From Nostoc flagelliforme FACHB-838 (GTDB lineage: Bacteria; Cyanobacteriota; Cyanobacteriia; Cyanobacteriales; Nostocaceae): a stretch of DNA of 64,000 nt. The stretch lies in contig NZ_JACJSI010000021.1 in the NCBI RefSeq assembly GCF_014698065.1, forward strand, positions 32,076 through 96,075. The letters are read 5' to 3'. The notes under the pieces were generated by a model that worked only from the letters and a program-made list of their open reading frames with translations, had not been told where the DNA came from and did no database searches. Below, in pieces: positions 8,432-16,817 of the stretch (position 1 is the first letter of the stretch; each line of letters opens with the position of its first letter). Both the position numbers and the translations under genes were made by a program.

Positions 8432-11400
8432 ATGAAAACTCAAGAGTTATCAACATCCCCAAATAATGCAATAACTGCTGCTGCTGTATCTCCTCTAGCA
8501 GACCCGGTACGACTTACTGGGGCTGGAGATGGGCTGAAAGCAGAGTACTACGACAACATAAACTTCACCAACCTGAAGAAAACCCGCACAGATGCAACGG
8601 TGAACTTTAACTGGGATTTTGGTTCTCCAGATCCGTTAATCGGCGTAGATACCTTCTCAGCGCGTTGGACAGGTCAGGTAGAAGCTAAGTACAGCGAGAC
8701 TTACAACTTCTACACCACTAGTGATGATGGTGTGCGACTGTGGGTCAACGATAAACTAGTCATCGATAAGTTTGTCGATCAAGTTCTTACAGAATACAGC
8801 GGCGCGATCGCACTGGTTGCAGGTCAGAAGTACAATATTAAACTCGAGTACTACGATAATAACGGAAGAGCCGCTTCCAAACTGGCTTGGTCAAGCTCCA
8901 CTCAGGCAAAGGAAATCATTCCTCAGTCGCAACTTTATAGTAATGTCAACACACCTGTTATAGGTAACGGCAACGGACTCAAAGCAGAGTACTACGACAA
9001 CAAAGACTTCACCAACCTGAAGAAAACCCGCACAGATGCAACGGTGAACTTTAACTGGGATTTTGGTTCTCCAGATCCGTTAATCGCTACAGATACCTTC
9101 TCAGCGCGTTGGACAGGTCAGGTACAAGCCGAGTACAGCGAAACTTATAAGTTTTACACCAATAGTGATGATGGTGTGCGACTGTGGGTCAACGATCAAC
9201 TAGTCATCGATAAATTTGTCGATCAACCTCTCACCGAAAACAGTGGCTCAATCGCACTGGTTGCAGGTCAAAAGTACGATATTAAACTCGAGTACTACGA
9301 CAATACCGGAAGAGCCACTTCTCAACTCTCTTGGTCAAGCTCCACTCAGGCAAAGGAAATCATTCCTCAGTCGCAACTCTATAGTGGTGTTAGCACACCT
9401 GTTATAGGTAACGGCAACGGACTCAAAGGAGAATACTACGACAACATAGACTTCACCAATCTGAAGCAAATTCGTACAGATGCAACGGTGAACTTTAACT
9501 GGGATTTTGGTTCTCCAGATCCGTTAATCGCTACAGATACTTTCTCAGCGCGTTGGACAGGTCAGGTACAAGCCGAGTACAGCGAAACTTATAAGTTCTA
9601 CACCAATAGTGATGATGGTGTGCGACTGTGGGTCAACGATCAACTAGTTATCGATAAGTTTGTCAATCAACCTCTCACCGAAAACAGTGGCTCAATCGCA
9701 CTGGTTGCAGGTCAGAAATACAATATTAAACTCGAGTACTACGATAATAACGGAAGAGCCGCTTCTCAACTTTCTTGGTCAAGCGCCACTCAGGTAAAGG
9801 AAATCATTCCTCAATCACAACTTTATTCACCAGCTCTTCAACCCACTATTACCTTAGGAGAATCTACCACGACTCTAAGCGAATCTGATGGTAACGCGAT
9901 CATAACTTTGCTCAGAAGTGGTGATTTAAGCGGCACTTCTTCAATCAAATATGCAACCATAGCTGGTACTGCTACGGCAGGGGTTGACTATGGACAAGAA
10001 GGCGTGGAAACTGCTGGGACACTTACCTTTGCGCCGGGAGAAACCACCAAACAACTCACCATTGCGATTAATGACGATTCCTTCGCAGAACTAGATGAAA
10101 CCTTTGGTTTCGCTATCGATCAGCCAGATGGGGCAGGACTAGGGCCTCAAAGAACTCTTGGATTTACGATTAAAGATAATGATAGTCAAGCCATCAATTT
10201 CACTCAGCCAGTAGTTAATGAGAGTGGCGGTACTGCTACGGTAACAGTTACACGGGGTAATGCTTTGGCGGCTGCTAGTGTAGACTATACAACTGTGGAT
10301 GGGACTGCTAAAGCTGGATCTGACTACCAAGCTGTATCTGGAACCTTGAGTTTTGCAGCAGGACAAACCAGTAAGACGATTTCTATTTCGATTAAAGATG
10401 ACACCATTACAGAATCGAATGAAACGTTTACTTTGAAATTTAGTAACCCAGTTGGGGTGGTACTAAGTACCAGCCAGACGGCTATCACTATCATCGATAA
10501 TGACTCTGGCAACTTTGAGAGAAAGACTGTGGTTTCTGGGTTAACTCAACCTATAGATTTTAGCTCGTCATCTGACAGCAAGCTAATGTTTATTGCCCAG
10601 AAAAATGGAGTTGTGCGGGTGTTCGATAACAGCACCAATACTTTACTATCAACGCCATTTATCGATATTTCTACACAGGTAAATAATACAGCCGATCGCG
10701 GTTTGTTAAGCATCGCTGTACATCCAGATTTTGGCAAGGATGCAAACGGTAAGAACTACGTTTACCTGTTGTTTACCTACGATCCCCCAGAAACCAATCC
10801 AAACAATCCTAAAAATAATCCCAATAGTACGTTAGACAATCCCGATCAAAGAGGGAACCGTACTGCAAGGTTAATTCGGGTGACAGCCGACTCCGCCACT
10901 GGTTACAAAACTGTTAAGGCTGGCACTGAAGTTGTACTAGTGGGCACAAACAGCAATTGGGACAATATTAGTCGCCCTGATGCTGATAGCACAGTTATCG
11001 ACGCTGACGATACATTGAACGCTGCACCATCAGGTATTATCAACAAAGACACTGGCAAGCGGTTTAATAACACCCAGGAATATCTTGACAATCTCGACAA
11101 AGTTCAAAACCTCCGGGATTTTATCGCCAATGATAGTGCTAGTCACTCTGCTGGTAGTGTGCGATTTGATACTGAAGGGAATCTTTTTGTTAGCTTTGGT
11201 GATGGTACTTCATACAACCGACAAGACCCCCGAGCAATTCGCGTCCAGGATCTTGATAATATGTCCGGCAAGCTTCTGCGCATTGATGCAATTACTGGTA
11301 AAGGTTTATCAAGTAATCCTTTCTATAACAACGATCCCGATAGCAATCGTTCCAAAGTTTATAATTACGGACTGCGTAACCCCTTCCGCTTCACTGTGGA

Positions 11401-11884
11401 TCAAAAAACTAATATTCCCTTCATCGGTGATGTCGGCTGGGGGTCATGGGAAGAAGTCAATACTGGACGAGGCAAAAACTTTGGCTGGCCAGGTTATGAA
11501 GGTGGGGTTGAGTCAAATGGCAATCTCACCAGCATAAAACAGCCAAACTATGCCAAAATCAAGGCGGTGCAAGACTTATACAATAATGGTATAGCCGTTA
11601 CAGCACCTATTTACGCCTACAATCATTCAAACGGTTCTAATGCGATCATTGTAGGTGATTTTTACACTGGCGGTGTTTATGAGAATGCTTTGTTTATCGG
11701 TAATACCAGTCAAGGAACTATCGATGCTTTAACATTGGACAGTCAGGGCAAAGTTATTTCAACCAAGCGGTTTGCTTCTGATGTAGGAGTGCCTGTAAAT
11801 ATTACAGCTGGAAAAGATGGCAAGCTGTACTATGTAGACTTGCTAGCAGGTAAGATTGATAGCTGGGAACCTGAATCTATTTAG
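8432..11884 (+). CDS. Large PA14 (x3) / Calx-beta (x2) / glucose-sorbosone-dehydrogenase-like protein
   Basis: This is a modular protein of 1150 residues. Three PA14 domains (about 33-170, 181-318, 329-466) each contain GLKAEYYDN or GLKGEYYDN, DTFSARWTGQV, SDDGVRLWVND and KLEYYDN. Two Calx-beta-type domains follow (about 472-585 and 586-693, with DYGQEGVETAGTLTFAPGE and DYQAVSGTLSFAAGQTSKTI). The C-terminal part (about 694-1145) is a six-bladed propeller related to PQQ sugar dehydrogenases (LTQPIDFS, RGLLSIAVHPDF, YGLRNPFRF, GDVGWGSWEEVN). PA14 and Calx-beta domains typically bind carbohydrate or Ca2+ at the cell surface. No Sec signal peptide is visible at the N-terminus, so the export route is unclear. 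Confidence 0.88.
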   Translation: MKTQELSTSPNNAITAAAVSPLADPVRLTGAGDGLKAEYYDNINFTNLKKTRTDATVNFNWDFGSPDPLIGVDTFSARWTGQVEAKYSETYNFYTTSDDGVRLWVNDKLVIDKFVDQVLTEYSGAIALVAGQKYNIKLEYYDNNGRAASKLAWSSSTQAKEIIPQSQLYSNVNTPVIGNGNGLKAEYYDNKDFTNLKKTRTDATVNFNWDFGSPDPLIATDTFSARWTGQVQAEYSETYKFYTNSDDGVRLWVNDQLVIDKFVDQPLTENSGSIALVAGQKYDIKLEYYDNTGRATSQLSWSSSTQAKEIIPQSQLYSGVSTPVIGNGNGLKGEYYDNIDFTNLKQIRTDATVNFNWDFGSPDPLIATDTFSARWTGQVQAEYSETYKFYTNSDDGVRLWVNDQLVIDKFVNQPLTENSGSIALVAGQKYNIKLEYYDNNGRAASQLSWSSATQVKEIIPQSQLYSPALQPTITLGESTTTLSESDGNAIITLLRSGDLSGTSSIKYATIAGTATAGVDYGQEGVETAGTLTFAPGETTKQLTIAINDDSFAELDETFGFAIDQPDGAGLGPQRTLGFTIKDNDSQAINFTQPVVNESGGTATVTVTRGNALAAASVDYTTVDGTAKAGSDYQAVSGTLSFAAGQTSKTISISIKDDTITESNETFTLKFSNPVGVVLSTSQTAITIIDNDSGNFERKTVVSGLTQPIDFSSSSDSKLMFIAQKNGVVRVFDNSTNTLLSTPFIDISTQVNNTADRGLLSIAVHPDFGKDANGKNYVYLLFTYDPPETNPNNPKNNPNSTLDNPDQRGNRTARLIRVTADSATGYKTVKAGTEVVLVGTNSNWDNISRPDADSTVIDADDTLNAAPSGIINKDTGKRFNNTQEYLDNLDKVQNLRDFIANDSASHSAGSVRFDTEGNLFVSFGDGTSYNRQDPRAIRVQDLDNMSGKLLRIDAITGKGLSSNPFYNNDPDSNRSKVYNYGLRNPFRFTVDQKTNIPFIGDVGWGSWEEVNTGRGKNFGWPGYEGGVESNGNLTSIKQPNYAKIKAVQDLYNNGIAVTAPIYAYNHSNGSNAIIVGDFYTGGVYENALFIGNTSQGTIDALTLDSQGKVISTKRFASDVGVPVNITAGKDGKLYYVDLLAGKIDSWEPESI
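8531..9840 (+). repeat. Three near-identical 444-bp tandem repeats encoding PA14 domains
   Basis: The GLK(A/G)EYYDN-encoding segment begins near 8531, 8975 and 9419, giving a period of 444 bp (148 codons). Long stretches such as GATGCAACGGTGAACTTTAA and GGTTCTCCAGATCCGTTAAT are identical in all three copies, including synonymous positions. Confidence 0.92.
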
Positions 11885-11894
11885 ATATGACATA

Positions 11895-11926
11895 ACAGTT
11901 ATCTGAATTAATACTCAGATAACTGT
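11895..11926. terminator. Bidirectional hairpin between convergent genes
   Basis: ACAGTTATCTGA (11895-11906) pairs perfectly with TCAGATAACTGT (11915-11926) across an 8-nt loop. It lies 11 nt after the PA14 gene stop and 66 nt from the end of the convergent flavoprotein gene. No strong T-run follows on either side. Confidence 0.55.
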
Positions 11927-11991
11927 GATAATTTCACGCAATTTTGACAAGAAAGCTGATTAAAAGCTCTTTAGAAATAGGATGATTTTGG

Positions 11992-13542
11992 TCAAGATAA
12001 CTTTGTCAAAAATCCTAACAACTTTTTGGTATTTGATGTCAAGAGTGTTCGCCGATAAGCATCAGCTGCTTTTTTAATCGCTTCGGCTTGAGTGGGATAA
12101 GGATGAATTACATTGCTTAACTTACTCAAGCCTATTTTATTCACCATTGCCGTAGTCACTTCTGATATCATCTCACCTGCGTGGCTGGCGACAATAGTTG
12201 CACCGATAATTTCATCAGACCCTTTTTTATGGTGGATTTTGAGAAATCCTGACTCTTCACTATCTGCGATCGCTCGGTCTACATTACTAAAAGGTATCTT
12301 AATTGTTGTCACTTCAATACCCAACTTCTGCGCTTCGTCTTCATACATCCCAACGTGGGCGATTTCTGGGTCAGTATAAGTTACCCAAGGCATCACTAGA
12401 TTACTGAGTTTCGAGCGTCCTATGCCAAAGGGAGAAAATAGCGTATTTTTAATCACAATCCGCGCCGCTGCATCAGCAGCATGGGTAAACTTCCAGTTCA
12501 TGCAGATATCACCAGCTGCATAAATTTTGGGATTGGTCGTCTGGAGATAATCATTTACCTTCACACCTTGGTGCTTATCGTATTCCACCCCAACTGATTC
12601 TAAATTCAAACCTTCCACATTTGGCGATCGCCCCGCACCGACTAAAATTTCATCGACTGTCACCGAATCTCGATGACCATTGGTGGAAAAGTAAAGCCGT
12701 TTCCCCTCGGTGACAGTTACTACTTCTTCTAACTTGGAATTTAGTACCAGGCGAATTCCTTCTTTAATTAAAACCTTTTGGAGAATTTCAGCGCCCTCAG
12801 CATCTTCTTTATTAAGGATGTGAGAACCGCTATGGAAAAGTACCACTTCACAACCCAACCGCCGGAAAGCTTGCGCCAATTCGCAACCAATGGGGCCGCC
12901 ACCAATCACCGCCAAACGTTCCGGTCGTTGAATCAGCGAAAACACCGTCTCATTTGTTAGATAACCCGCCTTTTCAATTCCCGGAATCGGCAGTTGTGCA
13001 GCTTTTGCACCAGTCGCAATTACAGCTTTTTTAAATTGGAGGGTTTTATCGCCAACTTGCACCGTATTCTTACTTGCAAATCGACCACTACCCAAAAAGA
13101 CATCAACACCCAACTTTTGAAACCGTTCCGCCGAGTCATTAGGGCTGATATCAGCCCTAATCCGCCGCATTCTGACCATGACTTTGGGAAAATCAACATC
13201 AATATTGTGTTGGGGAATATTAACTCCCAAGTCTTTAGCATCCCAGATTTCGCCGACAACGCGGGCAGACCGAATAATAGTTTTAGATGGTACGCAACCA
13301 ACATTTAAGCAATCTCCACCCATAAGATGCTTTTCAATCAACGCCACCTTTAAACCCACATCTAAACCAGCTGCACCCGCCGCCACCACTAATCCCGCCG
13401 TACCAGCACCAATTACTACCAAATCGTAAACGTCGGCGGGTTGAGGATTAACCCAATTTGGCGGATGGACGTAAGACACTAACTTTTGGTTATACTCATC
13501 TATTGGGCGAACTGTAACTCTCTCTAAATCTGAATTGGTCAT
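11992..13542 (-). CDS. Mercuric-reductase-like pyridine nucleotide-disulfide oxidoreductase
   Basis: This FAD/NAD(P)-dependent disulfide oxidoreductase has about 516 residues. It shows the FAD motif VVIGAGTAGLVVAAGAAG, the redox-active pair in GGDCLNVGCVPSK, the NAD(P) motif VIGGGPIGCELAQAF, the second FAD motif IYAAGDI, and a C-terminal interface motif HPYPTQAEAIKKAADAYRR with Tyr where glutathione reductase has its catalytic His. It lacks the N-terminal HMA domain and the C-terminal Cys pair of true MerA, so Hg2+ reduction is not implied. The start ATG at 13542 (AGAGG eight bases upstream) is preferred over TTG at 13548. It lies downstream of the two VTT genes on the same strand, an association often seen. 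Confidence 0.87.
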   Translation of the reverse strand: MTNSDLERVTVRPIDEYNQKLVSYVHPPNWVNPQPADVYDLVVIGAGTAGLVVAAGAAGLDVGLKVALIEKHLMGGDCLNVGCVPSKTIIRSARVVGEIWDAKDLGVNIPQHNIDVDFPKVMVRMRRIRADISPNDSAERFQKLGVDVFLGSGRFASKNTVQVGDKTLQFKKAVIATGAKAAQLPIPGIEKAGYLTNETVFSLIQRPERLAVIGGGPIGCELAQAFRRLGCEVVLFHSGSHILNKEDAEGAEILQKVLIKEGIRLVLNSKLEEVVTVTEGKRLYFSTNGHRDSVTVDEILVGAGRSPNVEGLNLESVGVEYDKHQGVKVNDYLQTTNPKIYAAGDICMNWKFTHAADAAARIVIKNTLFSPFGIGRSKLSNLVMPWVTYTDPEIAHVGMYEDEAQKLGIEVTTIKIPFSNVDRAIADSEESGFLKIHHKKGSDEIIGATIVASHAGEMISEVTTAMVNKIGLSKLSNVIHPYPTQAEAIKKAADAYRRTLLTSNTKKLLGFLTKLS

Positions 13543-13667
13543 TGGCAAAACCTCTTTTAAAATTAAGAATCCCGATTAATTTAGGCGGCTCAGTCTTGTA
13601 CTTTTTATGCTTGTTTATAGCGGTTCTCGATTGAGTGAGCTACAAGAACCCCTCTTCCCTTGCGGGG

Positions 13668-13830
13668 CTACGGTGTACACACATCTTTGTATAAAATCAA
13701 AATCGTTGAAGATCCCCCTAAATCCCCCTTAAAAAGGGGGACTTTGACTCTGGTTCCCCCTTTTTTAAGGGGGTTAGGGGGGATCTAAACGCTGTGAGGC
13801 AACTCTCAAAGACTTGTGTGTACACCGTAG
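13668..13830. mobile_element. 163-bp MITE-like element flanked by a 10-bp direct repeat
   Basis: The termini are inverted: CTACGGTGTACACACA at 13668-13683 is the exact reverse complement of 13815-13830, and a further CTTTG block extends the match after a 2-nt gap. CCTTGCGGGG occurs immediately outside both ends (13658-13667 and 13831-13840), as expected of a target-site duplication. Inside is an inverted repeat of GATCCCCCTAAATCCCCCTT type, widespread in cyanobacteria. It fills much of the gap 13549-13933 between the flavoprotein and VTT genes and could affect their co-transcription. Confidence 0.7.
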
Positions 13831-13933
13831 CCTTGCGGGGTGGGGTGCAATGACTATGGGAATCATAACTAATTACGCGGACATGATATTACAGCAATTT
13901 GCAGTTGACATAAACTTGTACAGTGGTGCTACC

Positions 13934-14707
13934 CTACAATTCTTCTTCTAAAGCTTTGCGTGCAATCCGGGTTACATAAACTGTAACGGCGACAGTGGCA
14001 ATCAAACCCAAGATGCGAATTACCCATTGTAAAGTCGGGTTGCTAGGTTGAGCCTCAGTGCCAATCATCGCCAGATTACCTGCAAGAGAACCAATATAAA
14101 CGTACAGAATGGTTCCGGGAATCATACCCAAGGAGCCGATGAAGTAATCTTGAAGTGAAACTCTGGTGATGCCAAAGGCATAGTTGAGCAAATTGAAAGG
14201 AAAGATGGGGGATAGTCGCGTTAACAGAACAATTTTTAATCCTTCTTTACCTACCGCTTGGTCAATCGCCGCAAATTTTTTGTTATCTGCAATTTTCTTC
14301 GCAACCCAGTTTCTTGCTAAATAACGTCCCACAAGGAAAGCAGCAGTAGCGCCAAGGGTTGCACCGATAAACACGTAAAGAGAACCCCAAACTACACCAA
14401 AAATTACACCAGCTCCCAAGGTGAGAATAGAACCTGGGAAAAAAGCAACGGTAGCGATAATATAAAGGGCAATAAATGCGATCGCTCCCACTGTACCAAG
14501 GCTATCAATCCACTGCAAGGCGTTTCGTAAAATTGTTTGGGGATTGAAAGAATTGAGATTGGGAGATTCTTGTGCCAAAGCTGGGTCTGTGTTTAATGAG
14601 AAAATACTCGCCAATATCAGTAATGTTAATATACTTAGGTTAAAAAACTTCTGCAAGTTTCTGGCATCAATACTTTTAAATATCTGAATGATTGTTGTTT
14701 TTTTCAT
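13934..14707 (-). CDS. TVP38/TMEM64 (VTT domain) membrane protein, second copy
   Basis: The protein has 257 residues. A hydrophobic N-terminal helix (FFNLSILTLLILASIFSL) is followed by a VTT core with ALYIIATVAFFPGSILTLGAGVIFG, GATLGATAAFLVGRYLAR and the signature LLTRLSPIFPFNLLNYAFG (about 162-180), then C-terminal membrane segments (GLIATVAVTVYVTRIA). The VTT/DedA superfamily acts in lipid scrambling or transport in the cytoplasmic membrane; the substrate here is unknown. Its start overlaps the end of the upstream paralogue by 32 bp, so the pair is translationally linked. Together they arose by tandem duplication (FPFNLLNYAFG, GSLAGNLAMI and GLIATVAVTVY are shared). Confidence 0.88.
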   Translation of the reverse strand: MKKTTIIQIFKSIDARNLQKFFNLSILTLLILASIFSLNTDPALAQESPNLNSFNPQTILRNALQWIDSLGTVGAIAFIALYIIATVAFFPGSILTLGAGVIFGVVWGSLYVFIGATLGATAAFLVGRYLARNWVAKKIADNKKFAAIDQAVGKEGLKIVLLTRLSPIFPFNLLNYAFGITRVSLQDYFIGSLGMIPGTILYVYIGSLAGNLAMIGTEAQPSNPTLQWVIRILGLIATVAVTVYVTRIARKALEEEL

Positions 14708-15434
14708 GGGTTTTTATTTCTTCTATTGCCACACTTTGAGATAATGCTTTCTGAGCAACTTTTGTGATATATACAGTCACAGCAACGGTAGCAATCAACC
14801 CAACTACTCGCATTATCCATTGCCAGACTTGAGTTTCTAGAGTAATTGGTTGAGAAGAGGTGTTAATCATGGCAAGATTACCAGCTAACGAACCAATATA
14901 AACGTACATCACAGTACCGGGAATAATGCCGAAGGAACCTAATATATAGTCTTTGAGAGAAACCTGTGTTACTCCAAAAGCATAATTTAATAAATTGAAG
15001 GGAAAGACGGGAGAGAGACGAGTTAATAAGACAATTTTCCATCCCTCTTTGGAAACTGCTAAATCAATGGCTTTAAATTTAGGATGTTTTTCCATTTGTT
15101 GGGAAACCCAATCCCGTGACAGGTAGCGTCCAATGATAAAAGCCAACGTTGCTCCGATTGTTGCAGCAATTAGCACATATATTGATCCCCAAAATATTCC
15201 AAATAGACAACCACCTTTGAGCGTTAGGAGAGAACCCGGTATAAACAGTAATGTTGCTAAGTTGTAAATGACTATGTAGGCCATAGGCCCTAAGACACCT
15301 AGACTTTCAACCCAAATGACTGAGGTTTGTAAAAGTCCTTGAAAGTTTAACTGTTTAGCAGCAATTATGAAAGTAACAGCGAGACAACTTAGGAGTAGTA
15401 GTTTGAGTTTGGAATTTAATAAACGCTTCTTCAT
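14676..15434 (-). CDS. TVP38/TMEM64 (VTT domain) membrane protein, first copy
   Basis: This is a 252-residue paralogue of the downstream gene. It has an N-terminal helix (LKLLLLSCLAVTFIIAA), IVIYNLATLLFIPGSLLTLKGG, GATLAFIIGRYLSRDW, LLTRLSPVFPFNLLNYAFG and a C-terminal helix. The charged tail (EEIKTHEKNNNHSD) is encoded within the overlap with the next gene. The start ATG at 15434 follows the last of twelve 21-bp repeats by only about 15 bases. The repeat frame is open and continuous with this gene but has no start codon, so I do not extend the protein. Confidence 0.87.
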   Translation of the reverse strand: MKKRLLNSKLKLLLLSCLAVTFIIAAKQLNFQGLLQTSVIWVESLGVLGPMAYIVIYNLATLLFIPGSLLTLKGGCLFGIFWGSIYVLIAATIGATLAFIIGRYLSRDWVSQQMEKHPKFKAIDLAVSKEGWKIVLLTRLSPVFPFNLLNYAFGVTQVSLKDYILGSFGIIPGTVMYVYIGSLAGNLAMINTSSQPITLETQVWQWIMRVVGLIATVAVTVYITKVAQKALSQSVAIEEIKTHEKNNNHSDI

Positions 15435-15450
15435 TTTTATAAATTTGACC

Positions 15451-15702
15451 TTCTGAGGTTCAACTTTGACCTTCTGAGGTTCAACTTTGACCTTCTGAGG
15501 TTCAACTTTGACCTTCTGAGGCTCGACTTTGACCTTCTGAGGTTCAACTTTGACCTTCTGAGGCTCGACTTTGACCTTCTGAGGTTTAACTTTGACCTTC
15601 TGAGGCTCGACTTTGACCTTCTGAGGCTCGACTTTGACCTTCTGAGGTTCAACTTTGACCTTCTGAGGCTCGACTTTGACCTTCTGAGGCTCGACTTTAA
15701 AA
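15451..15702. repeat. Twelve tandem 21-bp repeats upstream of the VTT gene
   Basis: The unit is TTCTGAGGTTCAACTTTGAC plus C, with alternating variants GGTTCAAC and GGCTCGAC and one GGTTTAAC. There are twelve copies without gaps. On the minus strand, in the frame of the following gene, it would encode the heptad KVEPQKV repeated, but a TGA closes the frame upstream and no start codon lies between. It occupies most of the gap 15435-15755 between the glycosyltransferase and VTT genes. Confidence 0.95.
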
Positions 15703-15755
15703 CTTACACCTCAAATCCAATGCCCCTAAGATATACTACCTACATGAGAAACAGC

Positions 15756-16466
15756 TTAAAGCCTGTTAAATTTTTCTCGGCGATACCAGCAACGAACTCG
15801 CTCAGGTGAAACGCCGAGTAAGTAAGCAATAATTACTATTTGATTAAGTAGCGTAGTTTTGAATACTCCCTTTTGTAACCATCTACGAGCTGAAGTGATA
15901 ACTGGTGTGGGAATAATTACAATGCGTCCGATGCGTTTTAAACGACGCATGAGTTCAAAATCTTCCATGATAGGCAATTCGGGAAAGCCGCCTATTTGCT
16001 GAAATACTTCTTTTGTTAAAAAAATTCCTTGGTCGCCATAAGGCATTTGATAAATGTGCGATCGCACATTTACTCCCCACTCTACCCATCGTAAACTTAA
16101 AAGTGACGCATCAATTCGCAACTTAAAAGCACCAGCCACAGTCCCAGGCTGTTGTAGTGCTGTGTGAATCATCTCATCGAACCCAGTGGGTAAACGAGTA
16201 TCCGCATGGAGAAATAACAAAATATCACCGCTAGCCGCTAAAGCACCGACGTTCATTTGCACAGCACGACCGGGAGGGGATGAAATAATTTTGATACCTA
16301 AAGACTGAGCAATTTCTACTGTGCCATCATTTGAGCCACCATCCACTACAATCACTTCTATATTTGTACTGGGTTGGGTAGTTGCGATTGCTTCTTTGAT
16401 ATTTACCACTTCATTAATAGCTGGAATAATAATAGAAATTCTGTTACTTCCAATATTCTGATTCAT
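15756..16466 (-). CDS. Family 2 glycosyltransferase, TIGR04283 type
   Basis: This 236-residue GT-A fold protein has ISIIIPAINEVVNI at the start, the nucleotide-sugar DGGSNDGT motif, the FLHADTRLP (DxD-like) motif, and GDQGIFLTKEVFQQIGGFPELPIMEDFELMRRLKRIG, which contains the ED acceptor-site motif. This combination matches the small glycosyltransferases annotated as TIGR04283, which are often near VTT proteins and, in some genomes, arsenosugar genes. No ArsM or ArsS homologue is visible here, so the product is open. It is the first gene of the likely operon with the two VTT genes and the flavoprotein. Confidence 0.82.
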   Translation of the reverse strand: MNQNIGSNRISIIIPAINEVVNIKEAIATTQPSTNIEVIVVDGGSNDGTVEIAQSLGIKIISSPPGRAVQMNVGALAASGDILLFLHADTRLPTGFDEMIHTALQQPGTVAGAFKLRIDASLLSLRWVEWGVNVRSHIYQMPYGDQGIFLTKEVFQQIGGFPELPIMEDFELMRRLKRIGRIVIIPTPVITSARRWLQKGVFKTTLLNQIVIIAYLLGVSPERVRCWYRREKFNRL

Positions 16467-16622
16467 AATTTTTTAAACCATTGAGGTACATCAATAATCA
16501 AGATACTGGCAGAGCTTATAAACTGTGTAAAGCTCACCGATCAACTGTTATAAATTTTGTGGCATAATCCACAATAAATCTATTTACCAATTAGTAATTC
16601 TATGATTATCGACCCTTAACAA

Positions 16623-16796
16623 ATACCTACAGAAAGAAGCTCAAATTATCCTGAAGAGTTCAAACCATTAGTTGCAGGAAGAATACGACAACGGTTAGGA
16701 AACTTTGCCGGATTGAAAAACTTTGGAGTAAATTTTAGTCAAGTTAGAGCCTGGAAGTTATTCGGCATACTTGGGTTAAGGCTTGCTTCTCCTTAA
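16623..16796 (+). pseudogene. N-terminal relic of a cupin-domain gene
   Basis: Reading on the plus strand from ATA at 16623, the frame gives IPTERSSNYPEEF, then KPLVAGRIRQRLGNFAGL and KNFGVNFSQVRAWK before running into a hairpin and a TAA at 16794. This closely resembles the first 40-odd residues of small cupin proteins, in which the next residues are the metal-binding HWH region. That part is missing. The expected start codon is ATA and a stop precedes it, so the fragment is dead. It lies in the gene-poor stretch 16467-17161. Confidence 0.6.
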
Positions 16797-16805
16797 CCCA
16801 AGTAT
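16767..16805. repeat. Perfect 15-bp hairpin related to the MITE termini
   Basis: ATACTTGGGTTAAGG (16767-16781) and CCTTAACCCAAGTAT (16791-16805) are exact reverse complements around a 9-nt loop. The sequence resembles the CAATACGGTTGGGTTAAGG-type ends of the elements at 1841-2106 and 31483-31622, as if only the two ends of such an element remained. It sits where the cupin relic loses similarity. Confidence 0.7.
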
Positions 16806-16817
16806 ATTTGCAAATAA

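Noticed and set aside
11992..13542. True mercuric reductase in a mer operon
   Set aside because: No HMA domain, no C-terminal Cys pair and no merR/merT/merP neighbours are visible; only the core flavoprotein fold is shared.
15437..15652. 71-codon frame rich in LRRSK
   Set aside because: It is produced only by the 21-bp repeat read in another frame and has no ribosome site.
15451..15702. Possible CRISPR array
   Set aside because: The 21-bp units are directly adjacent with no spacers and differ only by point variants; it is a simple tandem array.
15756..16466. Arsenosugar biosynthesis operon
   Set aside because: Only the glycosyltransferase family name points there; no ArsM- or ArsS-like gene occurs nearby.
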